From Pseudogymnoascus destructans (taxonomy: Eukaryota; Ascomycota; Leotiomycetes; Thelebolales; Thelebolaceae), in assembly GCF_001641265.1 (NCBI RefSeq), contig NW_020167540.1, positions 248,001 to 312,000 on the forward strand: DNA of 64,000 nt, written 5' to 3'. Shown piece after piece: positions 11,060 to 21,088 of the stretch. Position numbers and translations under genes: made by a program. The notes beneath the pieces are model-generated. The model was not told the DNA's origin and did no database searches. It saw nothing but the letters and a program-made list of their open reading frames with translations. Every line of letters starts with the position of its first letter. The first letter of the stretch is position 1.

Positions 11060-11410
11060 TGTAAGGATGCCTCCTTATCTCAGAACTGTTACGGTCACTA
11101 CAAGCATGAAATCCGATTCGGTGTGGTTTCGAACCAGTAGAGGAGCACATAGCGAGTTACACTATAGTGGGGGATGGTAAGGGTGTAGGGTTCAGGGCCA
11201 ATGCTGACCTGTTGCAGTGGAAGGATCAGGGCTAGGGTTGGAGTAACCGAGTCGGGCCCGTTTCGGATACTCAAGGAAACAGACTCAACGGGGTTCCTCC
11301 TTCATCTTTTTTGTATCCTTCGTAGTAGACCTATAGGATAGCATCCGTTTAGCCTCCGACTCACACTCTCATATTCTATTACTGTGAGCTGGTTGCCCTG
11401 TGTCCTTACA
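11060..11410 (+). mobile_element. Solo LTR of gypsy family B
   Basis: 351 bp with ends TGTAAGGAT and TCCTTACA and perfect 5-bp duplications GACCT (11055-11059 and 11411-11415). The 3' part containing TTTTTTGTATCC and CTCCGACTCACACTC is shared with the LTRs at 40265-40513, 40901-41272 and 47903-48159. The LTR inserted into the end of the copia LTR that precedes the primer-binding site split by B1. Confidence 0.9.
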
Positions 11411-11481
11411 GACCTTCGGGTTTTGCGCAATGGGCAAGAAGGCTTCGACAATAGGTTACCGTATATACAGTAATCGGGTCA

Positions 11482-12215
11482 ATGAGAGAAGAGGCTATCT
11501 GTGACCAATTCTATGCAGGTCTGAAAGCCCATGTGAAGGATGAAATCTCAAGGTCTGACAAACCAGATGACCTTAGAGAGATGATTGAATTGGCTCAGAA
11601 GATCGACAATTGTCACTACGAACGGCAACTCGAGAAGAAAGGGGGACCACCTAGTCAACACTGGACTCAGAAGAGAAGACAAACAAAGAGTCATTGGCCC
11701 CAACCTATGGAACTCGACGCTACTTTCAAGCCTAATCGCAAACCCCACAATCCCAACAAGGAGCGACAGTTCCAAGAACGGCTCTGCTTCAACTGCAATA
11801 AGCCTGGACACATAGCACGAAACTGCAGACAGTCAAAGAAAGGGAATGGAGGTCGAAAGAGGTAGCGGATTCAATTCGTTGTTCCGGTGCCGTTCCTGAT
11901 TGAAGGCAGTAAGTTCTCGTACCATGGTCTGGTAGTCTCCATTCCATTGGTTTTTGATGATCGCGACACGGCTGCGGAATTGGGGAGTCCACTTGTTCCA
12001 CATGTACCGAAACCATTCCGACTCAGAGACTTTGTCATACTGACATTCGTTGCACTCAGTTTGCTATTAAACTCAAGAGCAAACTTAGAAATCTCCTCCT
12101 CAAACCTACAAGTCACCATACATATCTTGGCTTAATGGCAAACAGCTTAACGCTACTTGGCAAGGTCAAGGTGGGTGCAAGGCCCCGCGAGGACAGCTAT
12201 GTGCCACGTTAAAAG
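11482..12215 (+). pseudogene. Ty3/gypsy (family A) gag with nested insertion
   Basis: The frame from 11482 is a retrotransposon gag C-terminal half: REEAICDQFYAGLKAHVKDE, a DLREMIELAQKIDN segment and a zinc knuckle CFNCNKPGHIARNC (CCHC). It runs to about 11867. A foreign 264-bp block (11868-12131) interrupts it, after which the gag continues (12132-12215) as KQLNATWQGQGGCKAPRGQL, matching the continuation in the copy at 1571-3480. The N-terminal gag, protease and pol are absent. Confidence 0.75.
11868..12131 (-). mobile_element. Nested scrap: gypsy-B gag piece plus copia-X LTR end
   Basis: Bases 11868-12037 are a minus-strand piece of gypsy-B gag, ending at the GACTCAGAGACTT site. Bases 12038-12131 are the reversed last 94 bp of the copia-X LTR (TGTCATACTGACATTCG onward). 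Exactly the same junction, in opposite orientation, is at 28269/28270. The block therefore derives from a copy of that composite rather than from an independent insertion. Confidence 0.8.
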
Positions 12216-12462
12216 GAAAAGAGATTCTAACTATTCTAATGGCCTACTCACTATTTATGGGCGTTTTAGGGCCCTACAGTAATTACCGTGGAACGCTGGC
12301 CCCCTCGGTGGGGGTTACCAAACTTCTAGGCCAAAAGCCCGGAATCCCTCAGCTCCCGTTCCGATTCCCAACACACTTTGCAAGGTGGTCGGTGCGAACA
12401 CCGACGATTAATTTGACCCCCTCATCACTCCTCCACCAACTGAACCGTCAAAACTTGAGAAT

Positions 12463-13357
12463 GCTGAACGTATCTACCGGAGGCAGGCATGCATTTCACC
12501 GTATCTCTTACTACTTCAGGAAGGCTGCGTCTACCCATCCAGACAGGCTGCAAGCTCGTCAGCTCGAGGTGGAGCGCAAGTTTATAGTCACACCAGCTGC
12601 TAACTCCTACTTGCGCTCTAACGGCGGAGGTTCAGGATTCAACAAATATGAGAGCCTCAGGAGGCAGACTACCAACGACATCTACTACGACCGAGACGGT
12701 TTACTCTTTTCAAAAGGAGTTTATGTTCGTCGGCGGAATGGACATTGGGAGGCGAAGATCCGCACCGGCGGCGATTTCATCAACTCGGCTTTCGCGGAGA
12801 TCGATGGCAATAATGCAGTGAGGGAGATTATCGATCAGAACTTGAGTAACTCCGCAGACGGAGCTGACATCGAAGAAATTCTGAAGCCTTGTGCCGAATT
12901 CGCCACGGATCGAGAATCCTGGATGATTGACGGCAAGTTCAAGGTTGACGTCGACAAAACAGACTTTGGACACATAGTTGGAGAGGTGGAATTGACAAGG
13001 ACTCTCGAGTATGCCAATGAAGAGGAGGAAAAGTTAAGGGAGTTGAAGGAAAAGATGGACCAAGAGATCAAGGTTTTCATGCAATCGTACCCACAAGCAT
13101 TCCCAGTTGGACGCCCGGTTGGAAAACTGAGTGCCTACTTCCACAGGCTCGACCATAGGATGCGACTGCGTCATTTTTTGCAGATGGGCGAACTCTATTC
13201 TGGAACTGAGTTTATTCTTGAATACTACTGGTCATGCAGGATCCCACCTGAGGATTCCCTATCATACCTCATGCACAGACTTTTAATCCGCTTTTCTCGC
13301 TTTACTACCACAAATAGTCTATCACCATTCCAGTTCCTTTGCTTTGCCAGCACTTGA
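12463..13357 (+). CDS. CYTH-domain protein, thiamine-triphosphatase-like
   Basis: The frame contains a CYTH (triphosphate tunnel) domain. It opens with the ExExK signature in RQLEVERKFIV, continues with NDIYYDRDGLLFSKGVYVRR and HWEAKIR, then an acidic VGEVELT strand, and ends with PVGKLSAYF. In known thiamine triphosphatases such residues bind the triphosphate and the divalent metal, and the enzyme releases phosphate from thiamine triphosphate. I choose the ATG at 12463 (MLNVSTGG) because the region upstream to 12239 lacks family similarity. The conserved domain ends near 13145. The frame then runs on for about 70 unfamiliar residues and overlaps the tail of the viperin remnant, so the true stop or a 3' intron may have been lost. 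Confidence 0.7.
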
Positions 13358-14250
13358 GGTGCACTCTGCTTCACTGGTCTTGGTCCAATCATAAAATCCA
13401 CCTCGCTGCAGGAACGCATTATGCTCCCACCTCACTTGGGCCATCGCCTGCCTCATACCGACTGTCAATATGCTTTCACTCGCTTTCTCTTCCCCGTCGC
13501 CTTTGTCTACGAAGCGCATGTATTCATCTAAAATCAAATAACTCCCCTTCATTATCTCATTGCTTCCCGGAACGAAACAATTTAATTGCTTATGTCTGTC
13601 ACAAACGTCGTCCACTGCTCATCGCTTACAAGAAACGAACGTGCATCGCGCTTGCGTCGTTCATTATCATTTTCGCATCAGGCACTGGAAGACCTTCCAC
13701 CGGAAGGGCTTGAAAGGTGTAATCGGACCAATCATGTCTTCATCCCAGTTCAGGCTGCATACAACGGTGTTGATTTTGAACCTGATGCCGAACTGTTGAC
13801 ACCAACCGGCAACTTTCGTAAGTTGCTCCACATTCTCACCATTTCTGCCTCTTCCGATTGTAATATTTGTTTTTGGGCCGAACGAATCCCAGGATATAGC
13901 GAGGATGTCAATGAACTTCGAGTTTTCTCGAACAAGAATCTTTCTGTGATATTCGAGCTGTTGAAAACGATGCTTATGCTTTCTATCCCCAGTTCCCCTT
14001 TCCCATAGCGGAGAAGCTCACGCAAGAACGTGGGATACAAAAATGGCTCACCACCTGCGAAATTGAGCTTCTTCATTCCGGCCTTTTTCAAGAGCTTCAT
14101 TCCACGCTTGGCGTCATCGAGGGAGAGGATGCTGGAGGTCTGCTCGGTATGGAAGCAAAAGCCGCAGGTATAGCTGGAGTCGCGAGATCAGAGGAAGAGG
14201 GGGATTCTAGTAGACGGGTTCCCGAGGAACTTGGAACAGCTGAGGCAATT
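13322..14250 (-). pseudogene. Viperin (RSAD2-like radical SAM enzyme) pseudogene
   Basis: Conserved viperin blocks are readable in several minus-strand frames. They are a CGFCFHTEQTSSI segment (near 14165), GMKKLNFAGGEPFLYP, a GIESISIVFNSS-ITERFL stretch, INTVVCSLNWDEDM, FRWKVFQCL, then QLNCFVPGSNEIMKGSYLIL and DEYMRF, ending AFLQRGGFYDW before the stop at 13322. Viperins are radical SAM enzymes; in animals the product is a chain-terminating nucleotide with antiviral action. The first cysteine of the CxxxCxxC cluster reads TCC (Ser) instead of TGC. At least three frameshifts and several stops occur. It is clearly dead, but nearly the whole domain is still present. Confidence 0.8.
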
Positions 14251-14462
14251 TGAAGCGGCAAGCCTACTCTCGAACAGGCTAATAGCAAGTTTGTACTAAT
14301 TCAGCAAGCAGTTTGCAAAACCCAAACTCGTTCTATTTTTTAACTGCCCTCCCGCACCCGGCACCCGTGCCGCAGTCTAGACCCACCCTCCCGCGTACCC
14401 GGCATCCACCCCCGCACTCTAGACCCGCCCTCCCGCGCACCCGGCACCCGCATACTAATCCC

Positions 14463-15850
14463 TACTCTCTTCATGCTCGACGAACAACAAAATCCTGCAC
14501 GGGATCGTCGTCACGTGGACCCTCCGCTTCAACGACCTTCTCCACGCCGACCGCCTACACACCTCCCTCTGCCGCCTCCTCTCGATCGGTGACTAGAGAA
14601 AGGTTGGCGGACGCCTGAGCCGAAAGGTAAGCCCCCTAACCCCACACTACACCCCTCTAACATCCCAGGCCACCTCCCTAGAAATCCACGTCCCGCCCAC
14701 CTTCACCCCCGCACGCCCCGCCCTCACCTACTCCCACACGGCCATCCCCTCTAACATCGACGACCACCCCCTTGCCAAGACCCTCCTAAAGGCCACCCCC
14801 GCCGCCTCCATCTAGCGCGGCTCTAACGAATTCCGCGACTTCGAATGCCGCAGAGACGCCCCTGCCACCCTCGAGGACTACCTCACCAACGACACGCCCA
14901 TCCTCTCTCTCCACATCACCTCCTTCAATGACGCCACCATAATCGGCCTGACATGGCCGCACGTTCTCATGGACGTCATGGGCCAGCAGGCTCTCCTGCG
15001 CGGCTGGTCGCTCGTCCTAGCCGGAAAGGAATCCGAAGTGCCAGCCCTCCTCGGCGCACGTGAGGATGCCCTCTTATTCCCCGACGAAAACCAAGAAGTC
15101 TACCGTCCCAAACGCCTCCAAGGTTCGGCATGTTCAAATCCGGGCTGCGATTTGTCGCCGACCTTCTCTGGAACTGTGTCGTCGAGACACGCACCATCTT
15201 CCTGCCAAAGGCGGCCGTCGCCAAGTTGCAGCAGCAGGCCCAGGAAGACCTCTCCGGCGAGTTCGTCAGTGAAGGCGACGTTTTAACGGCGTGGGCGACG
15301 CGCGCTGTGGCCTCTTCCATGCCATCCCGTCCCATAACCGCCCTACACCCGCTCAACCTGCGATTCCGTCTCCCATCCCTCATCCAAGTTCCCGGCGTCT
15401 TCGTGCAGAACATGGCCGTCTCAGCCTTCTCGCTCTTCACGCCTGAACTCCTTCGAGGACCCCTCGAACCCATTGCGCTCGAGAATCGGCGCCAACTGAT
15501 GGAGCAGGCGACGGAGCCTCAATTGCTCGCCTTGTTACGTGAGATGAGTCAGAGCTACACGCCTGGCGGCGATACAACCGTTCTCTGCGGCGAGTTCCAT
15601 GCCCTCCTAATGCCGTTTACGAATTAGACCAGAGCAAACGTCTATTAGGCGGCCGACTTCAGCGCTGCAGTCGTACGCGCCGGCGAGGGAGACTCGAGGA
15701 ACAATCCGTCCGGCACCATGGTATATCAACATGCCAACTCAATGCGAGGGAGCCCGACGATGCGAAATGTTGTTATGATACACGGCAAGGACCACGGCGA
15801 CAACTACTGGCTGACCACGCTTCTGCTCCCGGGCGCTTGGCGAAGATTGA
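14463..15850 (+). pseudogene. Fungal BAHD-type acyltransferase pseudogene
   Basis: The plus strand reads as a transferase-family (PF02458-type) acyltransferase in shifting frames. An early TLRFNDLLHADRLH segment is followed by a likely intron (GTAAGCCCCC to CATCCCAG, about 14627-14669), then DYLTNDTPILSLHITSFNDA, a HVLMDVMGQQALLRGW block at 14960-15010 in place of the HxxxD motif, and a long open part (15130-15627) with ETRTIFLPK and VSEGDVLTAWATRAVASSMP. The tail is MVYQHANSMRGSPTMRNVV and DHGDNYWLT. The gene breaks off at 15850, where gypsy sequence begins. Stops at 14812 and 15625 and a frameshift near 15125 inactivate it. The substrate is unknown. Confidence 0.7.
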
Positions 15851-16548
15851 GTGGCGATTTACACATAGCCGGCCTTTGTATAGAAGAAGCCGGCCGTTCA
15901 ACGTGAACCTGTCAGGTAGGAGGTGTTTCGCACGTGTTTCTGGAAACGACTCTCTGTTGTCCTCACATAAAGCCTCTATTAAATCGAAAGGCATCTGGGG
16001 CTTGGGGGTGTCCATCGAATTAATGGATGCTATGTAGCTCTCGGCGAGTTCGGTGCTGATTCGGGGGTGCAGGCGGCTTGGACCTAACAATACCCTCGCC
16101 CTACTATCAAGCTTGACTTTCTGCTGCATTACCAAGTCTTGGTCTCTTCGGCTTAGAATATCTGCCTTCTGGTTATTCTTGCCTGCGGTGTACGTGATGC
16201 AGAAATTGAAGTCGGAGAGTAGCTCCATCCACGGAACCTGTTTCGCTGTGAGAATCTTGGTAGACATGAAATATTCCAACGAACGGTGATCAGTGTAGAC
16301 GTCAACTCACTGGCATACCGAAGCCAACTCGGGCCTCCATTTTCCAAAGGCTTTCACGATTGCAAATAGTTCCTTGTCGTGGATCTCCCAGTTGATCTCA
16401 TGTCCGATAGGACGTGACTGTAGAAGCTTACGGGGTACTATCGCTTGTCAGGGTGTTCCTGGGACAGGACACCAGCTACGACTCCATCGGAGGAATCTGT
16501 CTCCAGCTTCGTAGGCAATTCAGGGTTGAAGTGGTGAAGTGCCTGTAC
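15851..16548 (-). mobile_element. Gypsy-B pol fragment (RNase H / integrase start)
   Basis: This segment is almost the same as 43777-44465 of the large gypsy-B element. It has the RNase H end MEYFMSTKILTAKQVPWMEL and the start of the integrase region ending RLCVNRH. It also shares the same in-frame stop next to VDVYTDH. The left edge abuts the acyltransferase pseudogene; the right edge diverges after GCCTGTAC at 16548. Confidence 0.85.
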
Positions 16549-17528
16549 ATACTCAAAGGCGATGCCTTCACTACGGCGGCGGGTGATACTGGTCAAATAC
16601 TATCCTGAATATGCTAACTTGACGCCAAAGTGGCTGAACAGCGCATCTGAGTCATTCCGTACATCAAAGAAGGCTTTCAGAATTAGCAACTCGGATGTAC
16701 TCTAGACGTTGTCTTAAAGGCCTCTCAAACTGTATCGAGAAAGACCTAGTTATGGCAGTGTCTGAGAACGACAATGGATAGCGGAGAAAAGCTAGGGCAA
16801 GCGGCTATTCGCCCCTAAGCTCGGCGGTCATACGAGGTGTTTAACAAGAGACCGCTACAAGAGGAGATGGCATTGTACTGTACGCAAGATGTGAAGTTGA
16901 TGCCAAAGCTCTGTGCGTTTTTATCTTTGCTTTGATATTTCTGCAGCATTAAATGATATTGCTAGTCTCGTATCATTACCGTCTATACAGCCAGGACGCT
17001 CTTGCCATCAGTCGTCAGCCCTGACTTTTAAAAACCCCATGCCGAGCCTAACATATTCCGAGGGACCACCGATTGCCACGTCTGCGTCTATCATAGCACT
17101 GGGCGAGAATATAAGCGCCTCTCCTATCCCTAGCCCTACAGTTTTTTTAAAGATTGAGCTTGCGGTGTGGTTTTTCGCTCCCGAGGTGGGCTCTCTAATC
17201 AGATCTCCGTGTCTATCGCCAGCATCCAGCACTTGGTCAGCGATGTCTGGAGCTACAGATACTGTACTTTGAAATATTCGAGCTTAAATTGTCTTTTCTT
17301 TCCCAATCGCTACATCTACCAATCCGTGAGGATCAAAACTCATAGAGAGAGACCTGTATAGAACCTTCCAATACAATATCTTGTTTTGTAGTTTGCACAA
17401 CCCCATTTCGCCAACTATCTTCCTCGTCATCGTCGTCGTGATCAAATAATAACCCTCCATGCCAGCCAGAACATCCCCCCCTCCCCTCTTCTCTTTTCCT
17501 CCCCCTCATCCCCATCAATCCTCCACCC
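16549..17528. other. Gene-poor stretch with an unidentified minus-strand remnant
   Basis: Mostly featureless. On the minus strand at about 17290-16990 a readable piece has IADQVLDAGDRHGDLIREP, then VGLGIGEALIFSPSAMIDA and YVRLGMGFLKVR. After a one-base shift it continues as LTTDGKSVLAV followed by a stop. It has the look of the C-terminal end of a conserved protein, possibly a P-loop ATPase-like fungal protein, but I do not recognise it safely. Confidence 0.35.
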
Positions 17529-19281
17529 CTAAACCGTCTCCCTCTTCGCGTCATAAAACGCCGTCGCCACCCCCGCCCCCGGCTGCAACACAATATCCGC
17601 CTTCATAATCGGGACCCCCATGGGCCCCTCCGGCATAAAACTATCCACGCGGTCAAACCTCTGCAGCATCCTCACAATTGTATACCCCATATTCGTCAGC
17701 GCGAATTGCTGTCCAATACACAGTCTCGGTCCGCCGTTGAACGGGATATACGTCCAGGGTTTCGGCTGCCATCCGAACCAGCGATCGGGGTTGAAGACCT
17801 CGACCCCCATGTTCGGGTCGTCGTTGATGGGGTACAGGTCTTTGCGCCGCTGCATGACCAGGGTTGAGTACGCGACGGGTGTGTCTTTGAGAACGCCGAT
17901 GGGTGATTTGCCGTCGGGGCCGCCGCCGAAGGGGAGGGTGGTGTCTTTGAGGGACAAGCGCACGTTGAATGGGATGACCGGGTAGAGGCGGAGCACCTCA
18001 TTCATAGTATGCTGGAGGTATTTCATATTCTTCAAATCCTCATAAGTCGGCGCATCCGTCTCGCCAATCACATCCATAATCTCCTGCCTCAGCTTCTTGA
18101 ACGCAACAGGGTGGCGCGCGAGCTCGTAGAATGTCCAGGATAGGGTTGAGGCGGTGGTGTCGCGGCCGGCGAGGAGGACGGCGGTGAGTTGGTCGCGCAG
18201 CATTTTGCGGTCGCGAGTGAAGCCGCCGAGGGCGTGGAGGAAGTTGTACGAGGAGGATTTGGCTTTGGAGTCCAGCTCGGCGGAGGTGAAGGCGAGGGTG
18301 CGGTCGATGTATTGGTCGATGAAGGTGTTCATTACTTTGAGGCCGGCGTTGAAGGAGCCGCGGGGGACGAGCCAGTTGAGGAGTCTGGGTGGGGGTTAGT
18401 TAGGTAGTTCAGGGGGAAGGGGCACTTTGTATGTGGTAAAATAGTAGGGGGGGGGGACTCACCCAGCACGAGCGATAATACTCTGAACCCTCTGCACCTC
18501 GCCAAAAGCCTCAGCAAACTCCTGAATCGGCGTACGTAGACTATCCACACTATGCCCCAACAAGAAGTCGGTCGAGGAATCAAGCGTATACCGAAAGAAC
18601 AAATCACTAACATCCACCACCCTCCCCTGCGCCACCCCATCCGTCGCCACCCCCGGCATCCCAACCACCCCCCCATTCGCAATCGCCGTCATAAGCGTCT
18701 GCACATGCTTCTCGAATGTATGCAAATCACTCACCCGATCCTTGACGAACTGCGGGCGAATCAGCTGGCGCGACGCATGCCACGCATCCCCGTCGGTGGT
18801 GAAGATGCTGTCCCCCAGAAAGGGCTTCCAGTCATTGTGGAAGGGCTTGCCTTTGCCGAAATCGCCGAATTGGGTCGCGAGGATGGCTTTGATGTTCTCG
18901 GGTTCGGCGGTGAGGATTATGCGCTGGCTGGCGGGGCGGGCTTCGACGGTGTAGCGGCCGCGGCCGTTGTTCTCGAAGAGCTTGCGCCAGCCTCCGAAGT
19001 TGTTGTTGTGTAGGCTGTTGTAGACTGCTCTGCCTACCATGTCGAGATCTGGGGGGGGGGGGAGGTTAGCGGAGCTCAGAGATATATGGATGGACCCGTA
19101 TTTGGGCGGCGTGAGGGTTACTGTATGGCAGCCAGCACCTGACGGTGGGGGCATGTTTTCCGTAGGCGGCAATTCTCCTCTCCTCATCGATGCGCGTGAC
19201 GAGGTTCCAGAGAACCCAGAGGCAGAAGACACCCACGGCGATGTTGGTCCTGGTGAGGTCGTTGAGAATATCTTGAATCAT
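17529..19281 (-). CDS. Cytochrome P450, CYP52-like
   Basis: Three exons are supported: 19281-19122, 19048-18463 and 18384-17529. Introns are GTAACC to CCCCAG and GTGAGT to ACCCAG. Together they give 1,602 nt, or 533 aa plus stop. The N-terminus has a membrane anchor (VGVFCLWVLWNLV). P450 signatures are intact: I-helix LLAGRDTTAS, the ExxR pair in NEVLRLYP, NPDRW, and the heme loop FNGGPRLCIGQQFA with the Cys thiolate ligand. The overall form resembles CYP52/CYP539 enzymes, known as ER-bound omega-hydroxylases of alkanes or fatty acids; the substrate here is inferred only. One of the few undamaged host genes in the window. It is transcribed away from the Nab2 gene across a 1.8-kb spacer. Confidence 0.92.
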
Positions 19282-21088
19282 GGTTGTGGGTTATGATGGT
19301 TGTGGGTTATGATGGTTGTGGGTTAGCACAAGGTATGTACGGGATATATAGTGGGTGGTGGTGGTGGTGGTGGTGGTATATGGCTCGCTCTAACAGTAAG
19401 GAAACTGGCGATGGCACTCCATTCGACTCGAGCTGGACCTGTCGTCTGCATAGGATGAGGCGACATATATAAGACGAGTCGGGATAATGTTGGACCTGCA
19501 CGCAAAGTTTATGTTCCGCGGTCCGGATCAATGCGATGAATGGCAGGGGGGGGGGGTGGGTACGGTAGTTGGGGGGGGGTGGGTTGGGATGGGGGGGATG
19601 GGGGGATGGGGGGATGTGGGTGGTATGTACGGGTGGAAGTAGCGCATGGGCTATGGTGGTATGGGAGAGTACTTCGCAGGACGGATGCCTTCTTATTGGG
19701 TTACAATAGGGTTACATTAGGGTGATTATGTTATTACCGGCGTCTAATTGGGTTAATTGGCTGAGCACGTGAGTCAGTGACTTACAGAGTGTTCACATGT
19801 TGCTCCACTTCTCCTCGGTATTTGGGCTGCCCTTCACATGTGTCTGAGGTGTGTCTGGTGAGGTGTCAGGTACCTTCGGCTGTAGGCAAAAATAGCAGTT
19901 AGGTCTTGGTAGTCAGGTACCTTCGGTTGTTGCGGCTGTGGCGCGCGTTGCCGGGTATTTACTTGGTCAGTTGTCGCCATGTCAAAATAGCTGTAGCTGT
20001 CTGTTTCACTTTACGTACTCCGTACCTGGTGCAAGCCTTCCCTCCAGATCCAATTTATTAAAGGTTTTAGTTGGACTTCAAGGTTTAACGGAGTAGTTTG
20101 ACCAAAATATTAGTATCGTAAATATACACTTATATCTGGCGTGTGACAATCACGTGGCATCGTTGCGGACGGACGGACGGACGGACAACGAGACAATGGG
20201 ACGCATGACTAAGCCCGTTATCCCCCGCATTTCCCCCATCTCCATCTCCATCTCCTTCTCCTTCTCCATCTCCTTCTCTTCTCCTTCTCCTTCTCCTCCT
20301 AACGCTAGACGCCCATCATGTCCACAAGCGCTTATCGGCAGTCGGCCACTGTTGACACCGACACCACTACATCTTCGTTACCTCCAGCCTGCATCCCAGT
20401 CCCAAGTTACTCTACTCCGTACGCTCACTACGACTCTTACCGTCTCTGTCCTGCATTTGAAGGCTTATATATTATACGCCCTGCATGCGACAAATATATC
20501 CGTCAAAATTAATCGGAATACTTCATAAATAAGCAATACATCCCAAGTGATCTAACGCTGCACAACTACTCGGTATCCATGAACCGTGGGATGGGGACAT
20601 ATTTCAGCTGTTGACGTTTACACCTCAAATACCCATACAACAAGCAGCCTCCTTTTGTTACCCAGTAAATGAACTCTTTGGCGGTGAGTTTACACTAACC
20701 GTTGTATGATGCCATACAGCAAATCATGTCGTTTCACTGGAAATGGGTGAAACGAACGAAGGTAAATCGTTGATAAAAAGAAATGCTGAAAGCTGGAACG
20801 AATATTCACATCCCCCACTTCCTGCATAACATCAGAATGGTCACGTGCTAGCCACCACGCTAGCCGGTTCTTGTTACCTTAGCTGGAAGACGTCGAAATA
20901 ACCAACTTCCACATACTTCCTTTGCTTCCAACCACAACCGGCGCAGCTATACAACTGATTGTCGCCATAGCACGCTCAAGGTCACAGAGAGACGGCCATT
21001 CACCAGCGATCGACTCCGGCTCCCTTTCTCGAGAGACCCGACGCGCGCGCCAACTTCGCCCTCTTCACGCCACCCTACCACCGTCACC
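19282..21088. other. Intergenic spacer between divergent P450 and Nab2 genes
   Basis: No gene is supported. It holds simple sequence: tandem GATGGTTGTGGGTTAT units at 19276-19325, a GGT run at about 19350-19379, G-rich DNA at 19547-19620, GGAC repeats near 20167-20184 and a CT-rich tract at 20235-20300. Open frames here are low-complexity artefacts. Both promoters should lie within this spacer. Confidence 0.7.

Noticed and set aside
17008..17290. Assignment of the minus-strand remnant to a P-loop ATPase family
   Set aside because: Only the end is present and no Walker motif is visible; the resemblance is from memory of similar C-termini and is not safe.
20154..20528. A 124-codon open frame with Ser/Pro repeats
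   Set aside because: It is made of GGAC and CT-rich simple repeats and has no conserved motif; it is treated as intergenic.
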